From Stenotrophomonas sp. SAU14A_NAIMI4_8 (GTDB lineage Bacteria > Pseudomonadota > Gammaproteobacteria > Xanthomonadales > Xanthomonadaceae): 64,000 nucleotides of DNA. Where the stretch lies: NCBI RefSeq assembly GCF_003086695.1, contig NZ_CP025999.1, forward strand, positions 2,831,680-2,895,679. Direction: 5' to 3'. The position numbers were made by a program, and so were the translations under genes. Positions 37,783 through 47,262 of the stretch are shown here, in pieces. Under the pieces are notes generated by a model. The model worked only from the letters and a program-made list of their open reading frames with translations, was not told where the DNA came from and searched no databases. Numbering within the stretch: the stretch's first letter is position 1; each line of letters starts with the position of its first letter.

Positions 37783-38553
37783 TCAGCCCTGCGCATCCTT
37801 CGGCTGCGCCAGCCGGGCCATGCGCTGGGCGTCGGCCAGGATGCCGCGCAGCAGGCGCACTTCCTGCTCGCTGGGCTCGGCGCGCAGGAACAGGCGGCGC
37901 AGCTTGCGCATGGCCGATTCGGGCGCCCGCCCCTTGTGGAAATCGATCTCATCCAGGGTCTGCCCCAACTGGCCGAAGAAGCTCTCCAGCTGTTCATGGC
38001 TGGCCGCCTGTTCGCGCAGGCCTTCTTCAGCCTGTACCACCGGCTGCTGGCCCAGCAGGCGCATGCGCGTTTCATAGGCCAGCACCTGCACCGCTGCGGC
38101 CAGGTTGAGCGAACTGAACGCCGGGTCGGACGGAATATGCACGGCGGCGTGGCACAGCTGCAGCTCTTCGTTGGTCAGGCCGGTGCGCTCGCGGCCGAAC
38201 ACCAGCGCCACCTCGGCGCCCTGCCCGGCCTTGTCCACCGCACGGGCGGCGGCATCGACCGGCAGGAACTCTTCCAGCTGCACCCGGCGCGCGCGGGCCG
38301 TGCAGCCCAGCACCAGGGTGCAGTCGGCAACGGCCTCGGCCAGGGTGGACACCACGGGCGCGTCACCCAGCACGTCTTCGGCACCGGCCGAGCGGCGGAA
38401 GGCCTCCTCGTCCAGCGGCTTTTCGGGGGCGACCAGCACCAGCCGGGCCAGGCCCATGGTCTTCAGGGCGCGCGCGGCGGCCCCCATGTTGCCGGGGTGC
38501 TGGGTGCCAACAAGGACGAAACGGATGCGGGTGGCGGCGGGAAACTGGGACAT
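37783..38553 (-). CDS. trmJ: tRNA (cytidine/uridine-32-2'-O)-methyltransferase TrmJ
   Basis: A 256-residue SPOUT-fold enzyme methylating position 32 of several tRNAs. Motifs are [40 protein letters not shown] and [21 protein letters not shown], which together define TrmJ. A helical C-terminal extension follows. ATG at 38553 gives the standard length. It is divergent from suhB. Confidence 0.94.
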   Translation of the reverse strand: MSQFPAATRIRFVLVGTQHPGNMGAAARALKTMGLARLVLVAPEKPLDEEAFRRSAGAEDVLGDAPVVSTLAEAVADCTLVLGCTARARRVQLEEFLPVDAAARAVDKAGQGAEVALVFGRERTGLTNEELQLCHAAVHIPSDPAFSSLNLAAAVQVLAYETRMRLLGQQPVVQAEEGLREQAASHEQLESFFGQLGQTLDEIDFHKGRAPESAMRKLRRLFLRAEPSEQEVRLLRGILADAQRMARLAQPKDAQG

Positions 38554-38673
38554 GAACAGGGAAAAGGTCGAGCTGGACGAAGACCAATGGTAAACTGTGC
38601 GGCCGGCCACTGCGCCGGACCCGCTCTTTTCCCCCGCCAGCCCTTCTCTTCTGCCTTTCCGGGAGCCCACGCC

Positions 38674-39501
38674 ATGCAGAAACCCGCCGTCACCGTCATG
38701 GTCAAGGCCGCCCGCCTCGCCGGCAACGTCCTGTTGCGCAACATCAACAAGCTCGAGGCGCTGAATGTGGTGCAGAAGGGCCGCATGGACTACGCCAGCG
38801 AAGTCGATGCCGATGCGGAAAAGGTGATCGTCAAGGAACTCAAGCGCGCCTACCCCGACTACGGCATCTTCGGTGAAGAAGGTGGCGTGCAGGGCGAGCG
38901 TCGCCAGATGTGGGTCATCGACCCGCTCGACGGCACCAGCAACTACCTGCGCGGCGTGCCGCACTACTGCGTGTCCATCGCCTTGGTGGAGAACGGCGAA
39001 CCGACCGACGCGGTGATCTTCGACCCGCTGCGCAATGAACTGTTCACTGCCAGCCGCGGTGCAGGCGCCGTGCTCAACGACCGCCGCATCCGCGTGGCCG
39101 ACCGCAAGGACCTGGAAGGCACCATGATCCACACCGGCTTCGCGCCGCGTGAGCGCAGCCGCGCCAGCGCACAGCTGAAGGCGTTGGACGCACTGCTGGT
39201 GCATGCCGAAGACGTGCGCCGCACCGGTTCGGCCGCGCTGGACCTGGCCTACGTGGCCTGCGGCCGCGCCGATGCCTACTTCGAAGCCGGCGTGAAGGCC
39301 TGGGACGTGGCCGCTGGCCTGCTGCTGGTGCGCGAAGCCGGCGGCAAGGTGTGCGACTTCAAGGGCGCCACCCTGGGCCGCATGGACAACCGCGGCCCGG
39401 ACACCCACCAGATCGTAGCCGGCAACCTGAAGGTGGCCGAGGCCCTGCAGAAGGTGCTGGTGAACACCGCCTACGCCGCCGAGTTCGACGCGAAGTTCTG
39501 A
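38674..39501 (+). CDS. suhB: Inositol monophosphatase family protein SuhB
   Basis: A 275-residue metal-dependent phosphatase; SuhB also contributes to rRNA transcription and NusA complexes in E. coli. Metal ligands are in [18 protein letters not shown] and [10 protein letters not shown] long in-frame extension upstream (from 37603) is antisense to trmJ and is not used; ATG 38674 follows GGGAG. A possible -10, TAAACT, is at 38591-38596. Confidence 0.94.
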   Translation: MQKPAVTVMVKAARLAGNVLLRNINKLEALNVVQKGRMDYASEVDADAEKVIVKELKRAYPDYGIFGEEGGVQGERRQMWVIDPLDGTSNYLRGVPHYCVSIALVENGEPTDAVIFDPLRNELFTASRGAGAVLNDRRIRVADRKDLEGTMIHTGFAPRERSRASAQLKALDALLVHAEDVRRTGSAALDLAYVACGRADAYFEAGVKAWDVAAGLLLVREAGGKVCDFKGATLGRMDNRGPDTHQIVAGNLKVAEALQKVLVNTAYAAEFDAKF

Positions 39502-39526
39502 GCGTCCACGTAACGCGATTCACTGA

Positions 39527-39553
39527 AACGGCACCTGCGAAGGTGCCGTTTTC
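39527..39553 (+). terminator. Terminator of suhB
   Basis: AACGGCACCT-GCGA-AGGTGCCGTT (39527-39550) followed by TTCG and further Ts. Confidence 0.85.
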
Positions 39554-39892
39554 GTTTGTGTAGGCGGCGATGTGTCATGGATCTACACGCTGCCAGGTAC
39601 GGGCGGCTGTGGCTCTTGACCTTGACGTGGGTCCGCCTTGTAGCGAGCCGAGCACCGCAGGGGAACCAGGGGCGAAGAGGCGCGGGTGTCTGAGCGCAGC
39701 GAGTTCCGCGCCGTCCCCTGGGTCACCGAGGAGCGCAGGGAACCGTCGTGCGCAGCACGGCGGCTCGCGGATGGCGGCGTGTTTCTTTGGTTACTTTCTT
39801 TGCACGAGCAAAGAAAGTGACACCTCTCCGCAGGCGCGGAAATGATCCGCCGGACATGACCCGGCACTACCGACGCATACATTGCCGCAAAC
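39554..39892. repeat. Gene-free interval with conserved intergenic element
   Basis: No credible gene. It contains a strong hairpin, GTTACTTTCTTTGC-ACGA-GCAAAGAAAGTGAC (39790-39821, one G-T pair), preceded by about 200 bp of G-rich sequence. This hairpin type is familiar from intergenic regions of Xanthomonas and Pseudomonas, where it is often mis-called as small proteins ending in FFGYF-like strings. A GTAG palindrome in reverse lies at 39847-39870. Function unknown. Confidence 0.6.
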
Positions 39893-39922
39893 AAAAACGC
39901 CCGGCGCGGGGCCAGGCGTTCC
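39893..39922 (-). terminator. Terminator of htpX
   Basis: On the minus strand ACGCCTGG and CCGGGCGT pair around a GC-rich loop, followed by TTTTTG. It lies 25 bp past the htpX stop. Confidence 0.8.
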
Positions 39923-39945
39923 TGCACTACCTTGAAAGCCGAGGC

Positions 39946-40812
39946 TTACGCCACCGTCGAAGCCCGCAGCGCGGCAATGCGCTCTTCCAGCGGCGGGTGG
40001 CTCATGAACAGCTTCTTGGCGGTCGAGCCGGCAATGCCGAAGGCGGCGATCTGGCTGGGCAGCGTGCTCTGGCCATGGTTCAGCTGCAGGCGTTCCAGCG
40101 CGGCAATCATCTTCTGGCGACCGGCCAGCGATGCACCACCAGCGTCGGCACGGAACTCGCGATGGCGCGAGAACCACATCGAGATCATGGTGGCGAACAG
40201 GCCAAACACCATCTCCAGCACGAACACGATGATGTAGTACGCAAAGCCACGGCCGCCGCCTTCGCGGTTGCCCGACAGCGCGCTGTCGATCACACCACCC
40301 ACCACGCGGGCCAGCACGATCACGAAGGTGTTCAGCACGCCCTGCAGCAGCGCCATGGTGATCATGTCACCGTTGGCCACGTGGGCGATCTCGTGGCCCA
40401 GCACGGCCTCGGCCTCGTCTTCGCTCATGTTGTGCAGCAGACCGGTGGACACCGCCACCAGCGCGTTGTTGCGGTTGGCACCGGTGGCGAACGCATTGAT
40501 TTCCGGGCCGTCATACACGGCCACTTCCGGCATGCCGATGCCGGCGGCCTTGGCCTGGCGTTCAACGGTGGCCAGCAGCCAGCGCTCGGTCGGGTTGCGC
40601 GGCTCGGTGATCACCACCGCGCCGGTGGAGCGCTTGGCCATCCATTTGGACAGCAGCAGCGAAATGAAGGAGCCGCCGAAGCCGAAGATCGCGGCCATCA
40701 CCAGCAGGCCGCTCATCTGGCTGGGATTGACCCCCAGCAGCGACATCACGATGCTGGCCAGGATAAGCACGGCAAAGTTCGTGGCTAGAAAGAGTGCGAT
40801 GCGGGTGAACAT
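39946..40812 (-). CDS. htpX: Membrane metalloprotease HtpX
   Basis: A 288-residue M48B protease that clears misfolded membrane proteins. Two N-terminal helices (5-27, 34-53) precede the zinc motif [13 protein letters not shown]; two more helices follow (about 155-180 and 193-215); the third ligand is in [10 protein letters not shown]. Start [16 protein letters not shown] is the standard one. Divergent from gluQ. Confidence 0.96.
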   Translation of the reverse strand: MFTRIALFLATNFAVLILASIVMSLLGVNPSQMSGLLVMAAIFGFGGSFISLLLSKWMAKRSTGAVVITEPRNPTERWLLATVERQAKAAGIGMPEVAVYDGPEINAFATGANRNNALVAVSTGLLHNMSEDEAEAVLGHEIAHVANGDMITMALLQGVLNTFVIVLARVVGGVIDSALSGNREGGGRGFAYYIIVFVLEMVFGLFATMISMWFSRHREFRADAGGASLAGRQKMIAALERLQLNHGQSTLPSQIAAFGIAGSTAKKLFMSHPPLEERIAALRASTVA

Positions 40813-40905
40813 GGGAAATTCCGGCTCGGAAGGGGTCGATATCTGCCAATTTGCGGTGCAGTCAGCTTGAATTCAAGCGCCAACCTGACCGACGATTCAG
40901 CCAGC

Positions 40906-41826
40906 ATGACCTCCCCCATTCCCTGCGGCCGCTTTGCGCCCTCGCCCACCGGCCTGCTGCACCCCGGTTCCCTGCTTGCCGCCTTCGGTAGTTGGCTGCT
41001 CGCGCGCCACGCCGGCGGCCTCTGGCGGCTGCGCATTGAAGACGTGGATCCGCCGCGCACCGTGCCAGGTGCCGCGCAGGCGCAGCTACGCACCCTGGCC
41101 GATTTCGGCCTGGCCCACGATGGCCCGGTGCTCTGGCAGAGCGAGCGCAACGCTGTCTACCAGGCCGCGCTGGATGTGCTGCTGGCCAGCGACCTGGCCT
41201 TCGTCTGCCACTGCAGCCGCAGCGATCTGGCAGCCAGCGGCGGCATCCACCACCGCTGCGTGGCCCGCACGCCGCGACCGGACCCGGCCGTCCGCTTCCG
41301 GGTGCCGCCGGGCAGCGTGGTCCGCTTCATCGACGGCCTGCGCGGCCCGCAGCAGCAGGACGTACACGCCGAGGTTGGCGATTTCGTGCTGCGCCGCGCC
41401 GACGGCTGCTGGGCCTACCAGCTGGCGGTGGTGGTGGACGATGCCGCACAGGGCGTGACCGAGGTGGTGCGCGGCGCCGACCTGCTCGATTCCACCGCCC
41501 GCCAGATCCTGTTGCAGCAGGCCCTGGGCCTGGCCGTGCCGCGCTACTGGCACCTGCCGCTGCTGCTGGATTCACCGGGCCACAAGCTGTCCAAATCGCT
41601 GGCGGCCCTGCCGGTGGACAGCGCGCGGCCGCTGCCAGTGCTGCGCCAGCTGTGGGCACTGCTGGGGCAGCCGCCGGCGGCGCTGGACGACTGCGCAGAC
41701 CTGCACACGCTGCTGCAGGCCGCCCGGCACGCCTTCGATCCGGCGCGCCTGCCACGGCAGGACATCCTGCTGGCCGACGGCGCACTTTCCGCGCCGATGT
41801 TGCAGAATCCCCTTTCCCCCACCTGA
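40906..41826 (+). CDS. gluQ: Glutamyl-Q tRNA(Asp) synthetase
   Basis: A 306-residue truncated relative of GluRS, lacking an anticodon-binding domain, that attaches glutamate to queuosine in tRNA-Asp. RFAPSPTGLLHPGSLLAA is the HIGH-type start; a zinc site is suggested by CHCS plus HHRC; GHKLSKS is the KMSKS equivalent. ATG at 40906 is preferred to the upstream TTG (40867). queG, a queuosine synthesis gene, is also in the window. Confidence 0.93.
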   Translation: MTSPIPCGRFAPSPTGLLHPGSLLAAFGSWLLARHAGGLWRLRIEDVDPPRTVPGAAQAQLRTLADFGLAHDGPVLWQSERNAVYQAALDVLLASDLAFVCHCSRSDLAASGGIHHRCVARTPRPDPAVRFRVPPGSVVRFIDGLRGPQQQDVHAEVGDFVLRRADGCWAYQLAVVVDDAAQGVTEVVRGADLLDSTARQILLQQALGLAVPRYWHLPLLLDSPGHKLSKSLAALPVDSARPLPVLRQLWALLGQPPAALDDCADLHTLLQAARHAFDPARLPRQDILLADGALSAPMLQNPLSPT

Positions 41827-41843
41827 AACCCGGACAGCATTCC

Positions 41844-42584
41844 ATGACATCTCGCGTCGCACTGGTCACCGGCGGAACCGGCGGCATCGGTACCGCCATC
41901 TGCCAACGCCTGGCCGACCAGGGCCACCGGGTCGCCACCAACTACCGTGACGAAGCCAAGGCCCGCGCCTGGCAGCAGGCCATGACCGCGTGCGGCTACA
42001 ACGTGTCGATCTTCCCCGGCGATGTCTCCGACCCGGCCAGCGCCGAGGCCATGGTGCGCGCGGTGGAAGCCGAACTGGGCCCGGTCGAGATCCTGGTCAA
42101 CAACGCCGGCATCACCCGCGACACCACCTTCCATCGCATGCGCGCCGAGCAGTGGCACGATGTGATCAACACCAACCTCAATTCGGTGTTCAACGTCACC
42201 CGCCCGGTGATCGAAGGCATGCGCCGCCGCGGCTGGGGCCGGGTCATCCAGATCAGTTCGATCAACGGCCTGAAGGGCCAGTATGGCCAGGCCAACTACG
42301 CCGCGGCCAAGGCCGGCATGCACGGCTTCACCATCTCGCTGGCACGCGAGAACGCCGGCTTCGGCATCACCGTCAACACCATTTCTCCGGGCTACGTGGC
42401 CACCGACATGGTGATGGCCGTGCCCGAAGAGGTGCGCGCCAAGATCATTGCCGACATTCCCACCGGGCGCCTGGGCAAGCCGGAAGAAATCGCCTATGGC
42501 GTGTCGTTCCTGGTAGCCGACGAGGCGGCCTGGATCACCGGCAGCAACCTGGACATCAACGGCGGCCACCACATGGGCTGGTAA
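41844..42584 (+). CDS. phbB: Acetoacetyl-CoA reductase
   Basis: A 246-residue short-chain dehydrogenase that makes (R)-3-hydroxybutyryl-CoA for polyhydroxybutyrate. TGGTGGIGTAIC is the cofactor loop, NNAGIT the NNAG motif, ISSING with YAAAK the catalytic Ser, Tyr and Lys, and NTISPGYVATDM the PhaB-type C-terminal half. ATG at 41844 lies 17 bp after gluQ. The PHA regulator gene follows, which supports the call over FabG. Confidence 0.9.
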   Translation: MTSRVALVTGGTGGIGTAICQRLADQGHRVATNYRDEAKARAWQQAMTACGYNVSIFPGDVSDPASAEAMVRAVEAELGPVEILVNNAGITRDTTFHRMRAEQWHDVINTNLNSVFNVTRPVIEGMRRRGWGRVIQISSINGLKGQYGQANYAAAKAGMHGFTISLARENAGFGITVNTISPGYVATDMVMAVPEEVRAKIIADIPTGRLGKPEEIAYGVSFLVADEAAWITGSNLDINGGHHMGW

Positions 42585-42767
42585 GCCGCGCAACCCGGGC
42601 GACCGCGCCGCTCCGGAGCGGTCGCTGCGCGCTCATGCTGCGCAGCACGCAAACCCTTGCTGCGCAACATGATCGGCGTGCAAAGCCAAGCCCGGCGGGG
42701 GCTGGGGCGGTTGCCAAGGCTTGTGCACTGCGCCATGCTGCACATCTACTGTGACGAGTACCGCTTC
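42585..42767 (+). promoter_or_regulatory. phbB-phaR gap with candidate PhaR operators
   Basis: The stem GACCGC/GCGGTC around GCTCC/GGAGC (42601-42623) may be a terminator without Ts. Then come a perfect palindrome TGCTGCGCAGCA (42636-42647) and a related TTGCTGCGCAAC (42657-42668). PhaR proteins are known to bind TGC-rich sites and to repress their own genes, so these are candidates only. Confidence 0.4.
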
Positions 42768-43301
42768 ATGGCTGCGACCCGCATCATCAAGAAGTATCCG
42801 AATCGTCGTCTGTACGACACCGAGATTTCCAGCTACATCACCATCGAAGACGTGCGCCAGCTGATCCTGGATGGCGAGGATTTCGAGGTCCGCGACGCCA
42901 AGAGCGGCGACGACCTGACCCGCTCGGTGCTGCTGCAGATCATTGCCGACCAGGAACAGGACGGCGAACCGATGCTGTCCACCCAGCTGCTGAGCCAGCT
43001 GATCCGCTTCTATGGCGATTCGCTGCAGGGCTTCATGGGCAACTACCTGGAACGCAGCATGCAGGTCTTCCTGGACCAGCAGCAGCAGTTCCGCCAGCAG
43101 ATGGGCAACCTGCTGGGGCAGACCCCGTGGGCGATGATGAACCAGCTGACCGAACGCAACCTGGAGCTGTGGCAGGAGTTCCAGCGCAACATGGGCGCCG
43201 GCTTCGGCGGCCCGCGCCCGGGCGGCACCGGTACCGGTACCGGCAGCAAGCCGAACGAGGGCGGTGCCAGCACCGGCACCGGCGGCAAGACCCGGCGCTG
43301 A
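42768..43301 (+). CDS. phaR: Polyhydroxyalkanoate synthesis repressor PhaR
   Basis: A 177-residue regulator. The N-terminal DNA/PHB-binding domain is unmistakable: RIIKKYPNRRLYDTEISSYIT and VRQLILDGEDFEVRDAKSGDDLTRSVL. The middle is Gln-rich, and the tail (about 140-177) is Gly/Thr low-complexity. ATG 42768 starts the conserved domain; an in-frame ATG 11 codons upstream is possible. phaC/phaE synthase genes are not in the window. Confidence 0.92.
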   Translation: MAATRIIKKYPNRRLYDTEISSYITIEDVRQLILDGEDFEVRDAKSGDDLTRSVLLQIIADQEQDGEPMLSTQLLSQLIRFYGDSLQGFMGNYLERSMQVFLDQQQQFRQQMGNLLGQTPWAMMNQLTERNLELWQEFQRNMGAGFGGPRPGGTGTGTGSKPNEGGASTGTGGKTRR

Positions 43302-43312
43302 GTCCGGCCATC

Positions 43313-43361
43313 GGCTGCAACGAAAACGGCGCGCCCCTGGCGCGCCGTTTTTGTTGCAGCC
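43313..43361. terminator. Strong bidirectional terminator
   Basis: A 23-bp inverted repeat (43313-43335 with 43339-43361, one mismatch) with a 3-bp loop. The core is GGCGCGCC, flanked by A and T runs that are themselves paired. It serves phaR and the convergent TraB-family gene. Confidence 0.9.
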
Positions 43362-43375
43362 GTCGTTGCCGCGGC

Positions 43376-43398
43376 ATCCACGCGTGGCGTGGATCTAC
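43376..43398. repeat. SMAG palindrome overlapping the TraB gene stop
   Basis: ATCCACGCGTGGCGTGGAT ending in CTAC. On the minus strand its GTAG supplies the TAG stop of the TraB-family gene (CGGTAG). Confidence 0.85.
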
Positions 43399-44333
43399 CG
43401 CTTGCACCCCGTGCACACGCGCTCGACCTTGTAGCCCTTGGCCTTCAGCTTTTCCACCACGCCATCGCTGCCCAGCAGGTGCAGCCCGCCCACCACCACC
43501 AGGGTGCCACCCTGCCCGGCCTGCAGGTACGGCACCAGCTTGGGCACCCAGGCGTCGTTGCGGCCGGTGTTGATGCGCTGGTAGAGCTGCGGGTACTGCT
43601 GGCGCATCTCCACGGCCATCTTGTTCCACAGCAGGCGCTCATCGCCACGGCGCCAGGCATCGTGCAGCTGGCGCGCCTGCGCATCACCCTTGGCCACCTC
43701 GTCCAGCGCCTCGGCCAGCATCTGCCGCTGTTCGGTGGCGCTCATGCCGTCCAGCATGCTGATCTGGGTATCGATGTCTTCCAGGCCCGCGGTCCTGCGC
43801 CCGGTCTTCTGCGCGCGCTCCATGAAATGGCGGTCCAGGCCCAGCGCCGGGTCCAGGCCCATCTTCTGCATCTGCCCGACCGAAATGGTCAGGCCCACGA
43901 ACCAGGCCTTCATGCCCTGCAACTGCGCCAGCGGCAGATTGTTGCTGGCCGCAAACGCCTGCAGCTTCTGCCAGGTCGCCTCGTCCAGGTCACGCTTGAG
44001 CTCGCTGCCGTCGGTGCGGGTGGCGGCCTGCACCATGCGGCTGGCCAGCTGCGGCGATTGCATGTCTTCCGGTGACAGTTCGAACACCACGCGCTGCGAG
44101 GCGTCGAAGGCCTTCTCGACATCGGCCGACAACGGATAGTCCTGCGCAGTGAGCAGGTGGAACGAGCCGAGCAGGTACAGCCGCGCATCACCGGCGCCGG
44201 TCACCTTCCACAGCAGCGGCACCGGCGGCTTGCTGGCGCCGCTCTCGGCAGGCGCACCGCGCGCGGCCGCCAGGGGCGCAACGGCACAGGCCAGCAACAG
44301 TGCAGCATTTCGCAACAGGGTTCTGATCGACAT
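43395..44333 (-). CDS. TraB/GumN family protein, exported
   Basis: A 312-residue protein with signal peptide ending APLAAARGAPA. The TraB/TIKI-type fold is shown by LYLLGSFHLLTAQDYPLS with the first conserved His, VVFELSPEDM with a Glu, TAGLEDIDTQISML, and VVVGGLHLLGSDGVVEKLKAKGY with the C-terminal His. Members are probable metal-dependent proteases. It starts 2 bp after the DUF1684 gene. The last codons are CTGCAAGCGG-type, then TAG from a repeat. Confidence 0.85.
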   Translation of the reverse strand: MSIRTLLRNAALLLACAVAPLAAARGAPAESGASKPPVPLLWKVTGAGDARLYLLGSFHLLTAQDYPLSADVEKAFDASQRVVFELSPEDMQSPQLASRMVQAATRTDGSELKRDLDEATWQKLQAFAASNNLPLAQLQGMKAWFVGLTISVGQMQKMGLDPALGLDRHFMERAQKTGRRTAGLEDIDTQISMLDGMSATEQRQMLAEALDEVAKGDAQARQLHDAWRRGDERLLWNKMAVEMRQQYPQLYQRINTGRNDAWVPKLVPYLQAGQGGTLVVVGGLHLLGSDGVVEKLKAKGYKVERVCTGCKR

Positions 44334-44335
44334 GG

Positions 44336-45265
44336 TCAGCCCTCTCCCGGGGGCAGGTGGTAGGCCTTCTCGCCCGCATCCACGCGCAGGTCCATCCGGT
44401 TTTCCGGCGGCGACAGCGGACAGGTCGCGAAGGCGGTGAAGGCACAGGGCGGGTTGTAGGCGTGGTTGAAGTCCAGGGTCAGGCTGCCGTCCGCGGCGGG
44501 CGCGGCGGTATCCAGGTAGCGGCCGGCCGGATAGCTGCCATGGCCGCTGGTGCGGTCGGCGAAGATCAGGAACAGCGGCTGGCCCGGTTCACCGATCGCT
44601 TCCAGGCGCCATTGCCGTCCGTCACGCTCGAACTCCACCGCCCCTGCATTGGGCATCTCGGTGGTCAGGCCGGTGATATCGACGATGGGCAGGGTCTTGC
44701 CGGCCGGGTGGGCGATGAACCGCGCCGGTACCTGCCACTGGGTACCGCCCGGCCAGTACTGCAGGCCGGCGAAATCGCGCCGGGCCACCGCATCGGCGTG
44801 CTTCACCCGCAGCGCGTCACGCGGGCCACGGCGGATCAGGCTCAACTGGCCCTTGCCGCCATCGAAGGCCAGCAACGTGGGCTGCGCGTCCTTGTCGGTG
44901 TCCATGCGGATGCGGCCCCGCACCGGCTGACCCTCATGGGTCACGTCGGTGCCGGCTTCGGGGGTGAACCACCATTGGCTGCCTTCGCGGCGTAGCAGGC
45001 CCAGCTTGGCCGGGCCCACCGCCAGGCGGATGCCACTGGTGGCACCGCTGCCGATGAAATGCGACTTGTTCTGCAGCCAGTGCAGGCCCACCAGCGCGGT
45101 CCAGCCATCGGGCCGCACCAGATCCTGGTAGCGCTGCACCCGCCACTGCTGCTGTTGCGCGGCAAAGGCCGGATCTTCGGCCTGAACCGGCGCCGGCGCG
45201 GGGGCCGGACTGCAGGCTGCCAGCGCCAGGGCGACCAGCAGGCCGCCCGCTCCCCAGTAACGCAT
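44336..45265 (-). CDS. DUF1684 family lipoprotein
   Basis: A 309-residue protein with a lipobox, LALAACS, at residues about 14-20, so it is probably lipid-anchored. DUF1684 features are DGWTALVGLHWL near the start, FAGLQYWPG, FADRTSGHGSYPAGRYLD and DFNHAYNPPCAFTAFATCPLSPPEN, the last with two Cys. Biochemical role is unknown. GGAGGGGAGC precedes the ATG. It lies 26 bp after mutL. Confidence 0.85.
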   Translation of the reverse strand: MRYWGAGGLLVALALAACSPAPAPAPVQAEDPAFAAQQQQWRVQRYQDLVRPDGWTALVGLHWLQNKSHFIGSGATSGIRLAVGPAKLGLLRREGSQWWFTPEAGTDVTHEGQPVRGRIRMDTDKDAQPTLLAFDGGKGQLSLIRRGPRDALRVKHADAVARRDFAGLQYWPGGTQWQVPARFIAHPAGKTLPIVDITGLTTEMPNAGAVEFERDGRQWRLEAIGEPGQPLFLIFADRTSGHGSYPAGRYLDTAAPAADGSLTLDFNHAYNPPCAFTAFATCPLSPPENRMDLRVDAGEKAYHLPPGEG

Positions 45266-45291
45266 CGATGCTCCCCTCCAGGTAGCGCGGC

Positions 45292-47193
45292 TCAGCGGCC
45301 GCGCAGGAACCAGCGGTCGATCTCCGCCAGCGAAAAACGGGCCCAGGTCGGCCGGCCGTGGTTGCACTGGCCGGATCGCTCGGTGATCTCCATGTCGCGC
45401 AGCAGCGCGTTCATTTCCGGCACGGTCAGGCGCCGGTTGGCGCGCACCGCGCCGTGGCAGGCCATGGTCGACAGCAGTTCGTCACGCGCACTGGCAATGC
45501 GCCGGCTCTGGCCGTGCTCACGCAGATCGGTCAGCACGTCGCGCAGCAGGCCCTCCGGCTCGGCATTGGCCAGCAGTGCCGGAATGCTGCGCACATGCAG
45601 CGCGCCCGGGCCGGCACGGGTCACTTCAAACCCCAGCGCGGCCAGCGTTTCCGCTTCGGTTTCAGCGGTATCGGCCTCGCGCTCGCCCACGGCCAGGGTA
45701 ATCGGCACCAGCAACGGCTGCGACTGCAGGCCGATGCCGTCGTGCGCATTCTTCAGCCGTTCGTAGCCGATGCGCTCGTGGGCGGCATGCATGTCCACCA
45801 CGATCAGGCCTTCGGCGTTCTCGGCCAGGATGTAGATGCCGTGCAACTGGGCGATGGCGTAGCCCAGCGGCGGCACGCCGGCATCGGCACTGGTTACCGG
45901 CAGGCCGTTCTCGCTGGGCATGGGCGGCAGCGCGCCGCTGCGCTCGCCCGCACCGGGTGCGGCATACAGCGCGGCGTAGGCGGCTGGCGCATCGGCCACC
46001 TGCAGGCCCAGCGGCTGCTGCGGGCGCCAGCCGGAGAAACCACCACCGCCACCGCCCGAACCGGGCGCGGGGCCGCGCACCAGGCCAAAGCCCGACGCCC
46101 CGGCACTGGACAGCACCGGCCCACCCGCGGGGTCTACGGGGTGGGCCGCACCGGCACCGATCTCCTGCGCGGACACGCCGGCGCGGGTATCGGCCAGCGC
46201 GTCTTTCAGCGTGCGGTAGACGAAATCGTGCACCAGCCGCGAATCACGGAAGCGCACCTCGTGCTTGGCCGGATGCACGTTCACGTCCACCCGGGTCGGG
46301 TCCAGTTCCAGGAACAGCACATACGCCGGCTGGCGGCCGTGATACAGCACATCGCCGTAGGCCATCTTCACCGCATGCGCCACGCTGCGGTCGCGCACCG
46401 AACGGCCGTTCACGTACAGATACTGCTGGTCGGCGCTGGCCCGCGAATAATGCGGCTGCGCGATCCAGCCGTGCAGTCGCAGGCCGGCACCGCTGTGGTC
46501 CACGCGCACCGCCTGGGTGGCGAAATCCTCGCCCAGGGTTTCCGCCAACCGCGTATCGGAGTACAGATCACCCGGCTTGTAGCGCCGCGATGCCTTGCCG
46601 TTGTGGGACACGCGCAGCTCGACATCGGGCCGTGCCAGCGCCAGCGAACGCAGCCATTCTTCGATATGGCCCAGTTCGGTGCGCTCGGCGCGCAGGAACT
46701 TGCGTCGTGCCGGCACGTTGTAGAACAGTTCGCGCACTTCCACCGTGGTGCCCGGCGCATGCGCGCGCGGGGTCACTTCACCGATCTTGCCGCCTTCGAT
46801 CTGCAGCGCCGAACCATGTTCGTCATGCGCGCGGCGCGAGGCCAGGGTGAAGCGGCTGACCGAGGCGATGGACGGCAGTGCTTCGCCGCGGAAGCCCAGC
46901 GTGGCCACCGATTCCAGATCGTCCAGATCGGCGATCTTGCTGGTGGCGTGCCGCGATACCGCCAGCGGCAACTGTTCCGGCGCGATGCCGCTGCCGTTGT
47001 CGCGGATGCGGATCAGGCGCACGCCGCCCTCTTCCAGATCGATGTCGACGCGGCTGGCGCCGGCATCGATGGCGTTCTCGACAAGTTCCTTCACGACCGA
47101 CGCAGGGCGTTCGACCACTTCGCCGGCGGCGATCTGGTTGATCAGGATTTCCGGCAACGGCCGGATCGGGCGCGGATGAGCATCAGACTTCAT
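45292..47193 (-). CDS. mutL: DNA mismatch repair protein MutL
   Basis: A 633-residue protein coupling MutS mismatch recognition to repair. The GHKL ATPase domain shows [34 protein letters not shown] and [13 protein letters not shown] variable linker (about 340-440) follows. The C-terminal domain carries DMHA-x2-E-x4-E ([12 protein letters not shown]), the endonuclease signature found in species that lack MutH. ATG 47193 gives the standard start. Confidence 0.97.
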   Translation of the reverse strand: MKSDAHPRPIRPLPEILINQIAAGEVVERPASVVKELVENAIDAGASRVDIDLEEGGVRLIRIRDNGSGIAPEQLPLAVSRHATSKIADLDDLESVATLGFRGEALPSIASVSRFTLASRRAHDEHGSALQIEGGKIGEVTPRAHAPGTTVEVRELFYNVPARRKFLRAERTELGHIEEWLRSLALARPDVELRVSHNGKASRRYKPGDLYSDTRLAETLGEDFATQAVRVDHSGAGLRLHGWIAQPHYSRASADQQYLYVNGRSVRDRSVAHAVKMAYGDVLYHGRQPAYVLFLELDPTRVDVNVHPAKHEVRFRDSRLVHDFVYRTLKDALADTRAGVSAQEIGAGAAHPVDPAGGPVLSSAGASGFGLVRGPAPGSGGGGGGFSGWRPQQPLGLQVADAPAAYAALYAAPGAGERSGALPPMPSENGLPVTSADAGVPPLGYAIAQLHGIYILAENAEGLIVVDMHAAHERIGYERLKNAHDGIGLQSQPLLVPITLAVGEREADTAETEAETLAALGFEVTRAGPGALHVRSIPALLANAEPEGLLRDVLTDLREHGQSRRIASARDELLSTMACHGAVRANRRLTVPEMNALLRDMEITERSGQCNHGRPTWARFSLAEIDRWFLRGR

Positions 47194-47219
47194 CCAGCGA
47201 TGATAACGGAGGCACACGT

Positions 47220-47243
47220 CCGCCGGGCACGGCCCGGCGCTAC
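47220..47243. repeat. GTAG palindrome between amiC and mutL
   Basis: On the minus strand GTAGCGCCGGGCC and its mirror; same family as those in the arg operon. Confidence 0.7.
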
Positions 47244-47262
47244 CGGTCGCGCAAACCGCGGG

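Noticed and set aside
37603..38673. N-terminal extension of suhB
   Set aside because: The in-frame extension is antisense to trmJ; suhB homology starts at the ATG at 38674.
39570..39845. 91-codon protein ending in FFGYFLCTSKESD
   Set aside because: Ends within the conserved intergenic hairpin; such frames are frequent false calls in this element.
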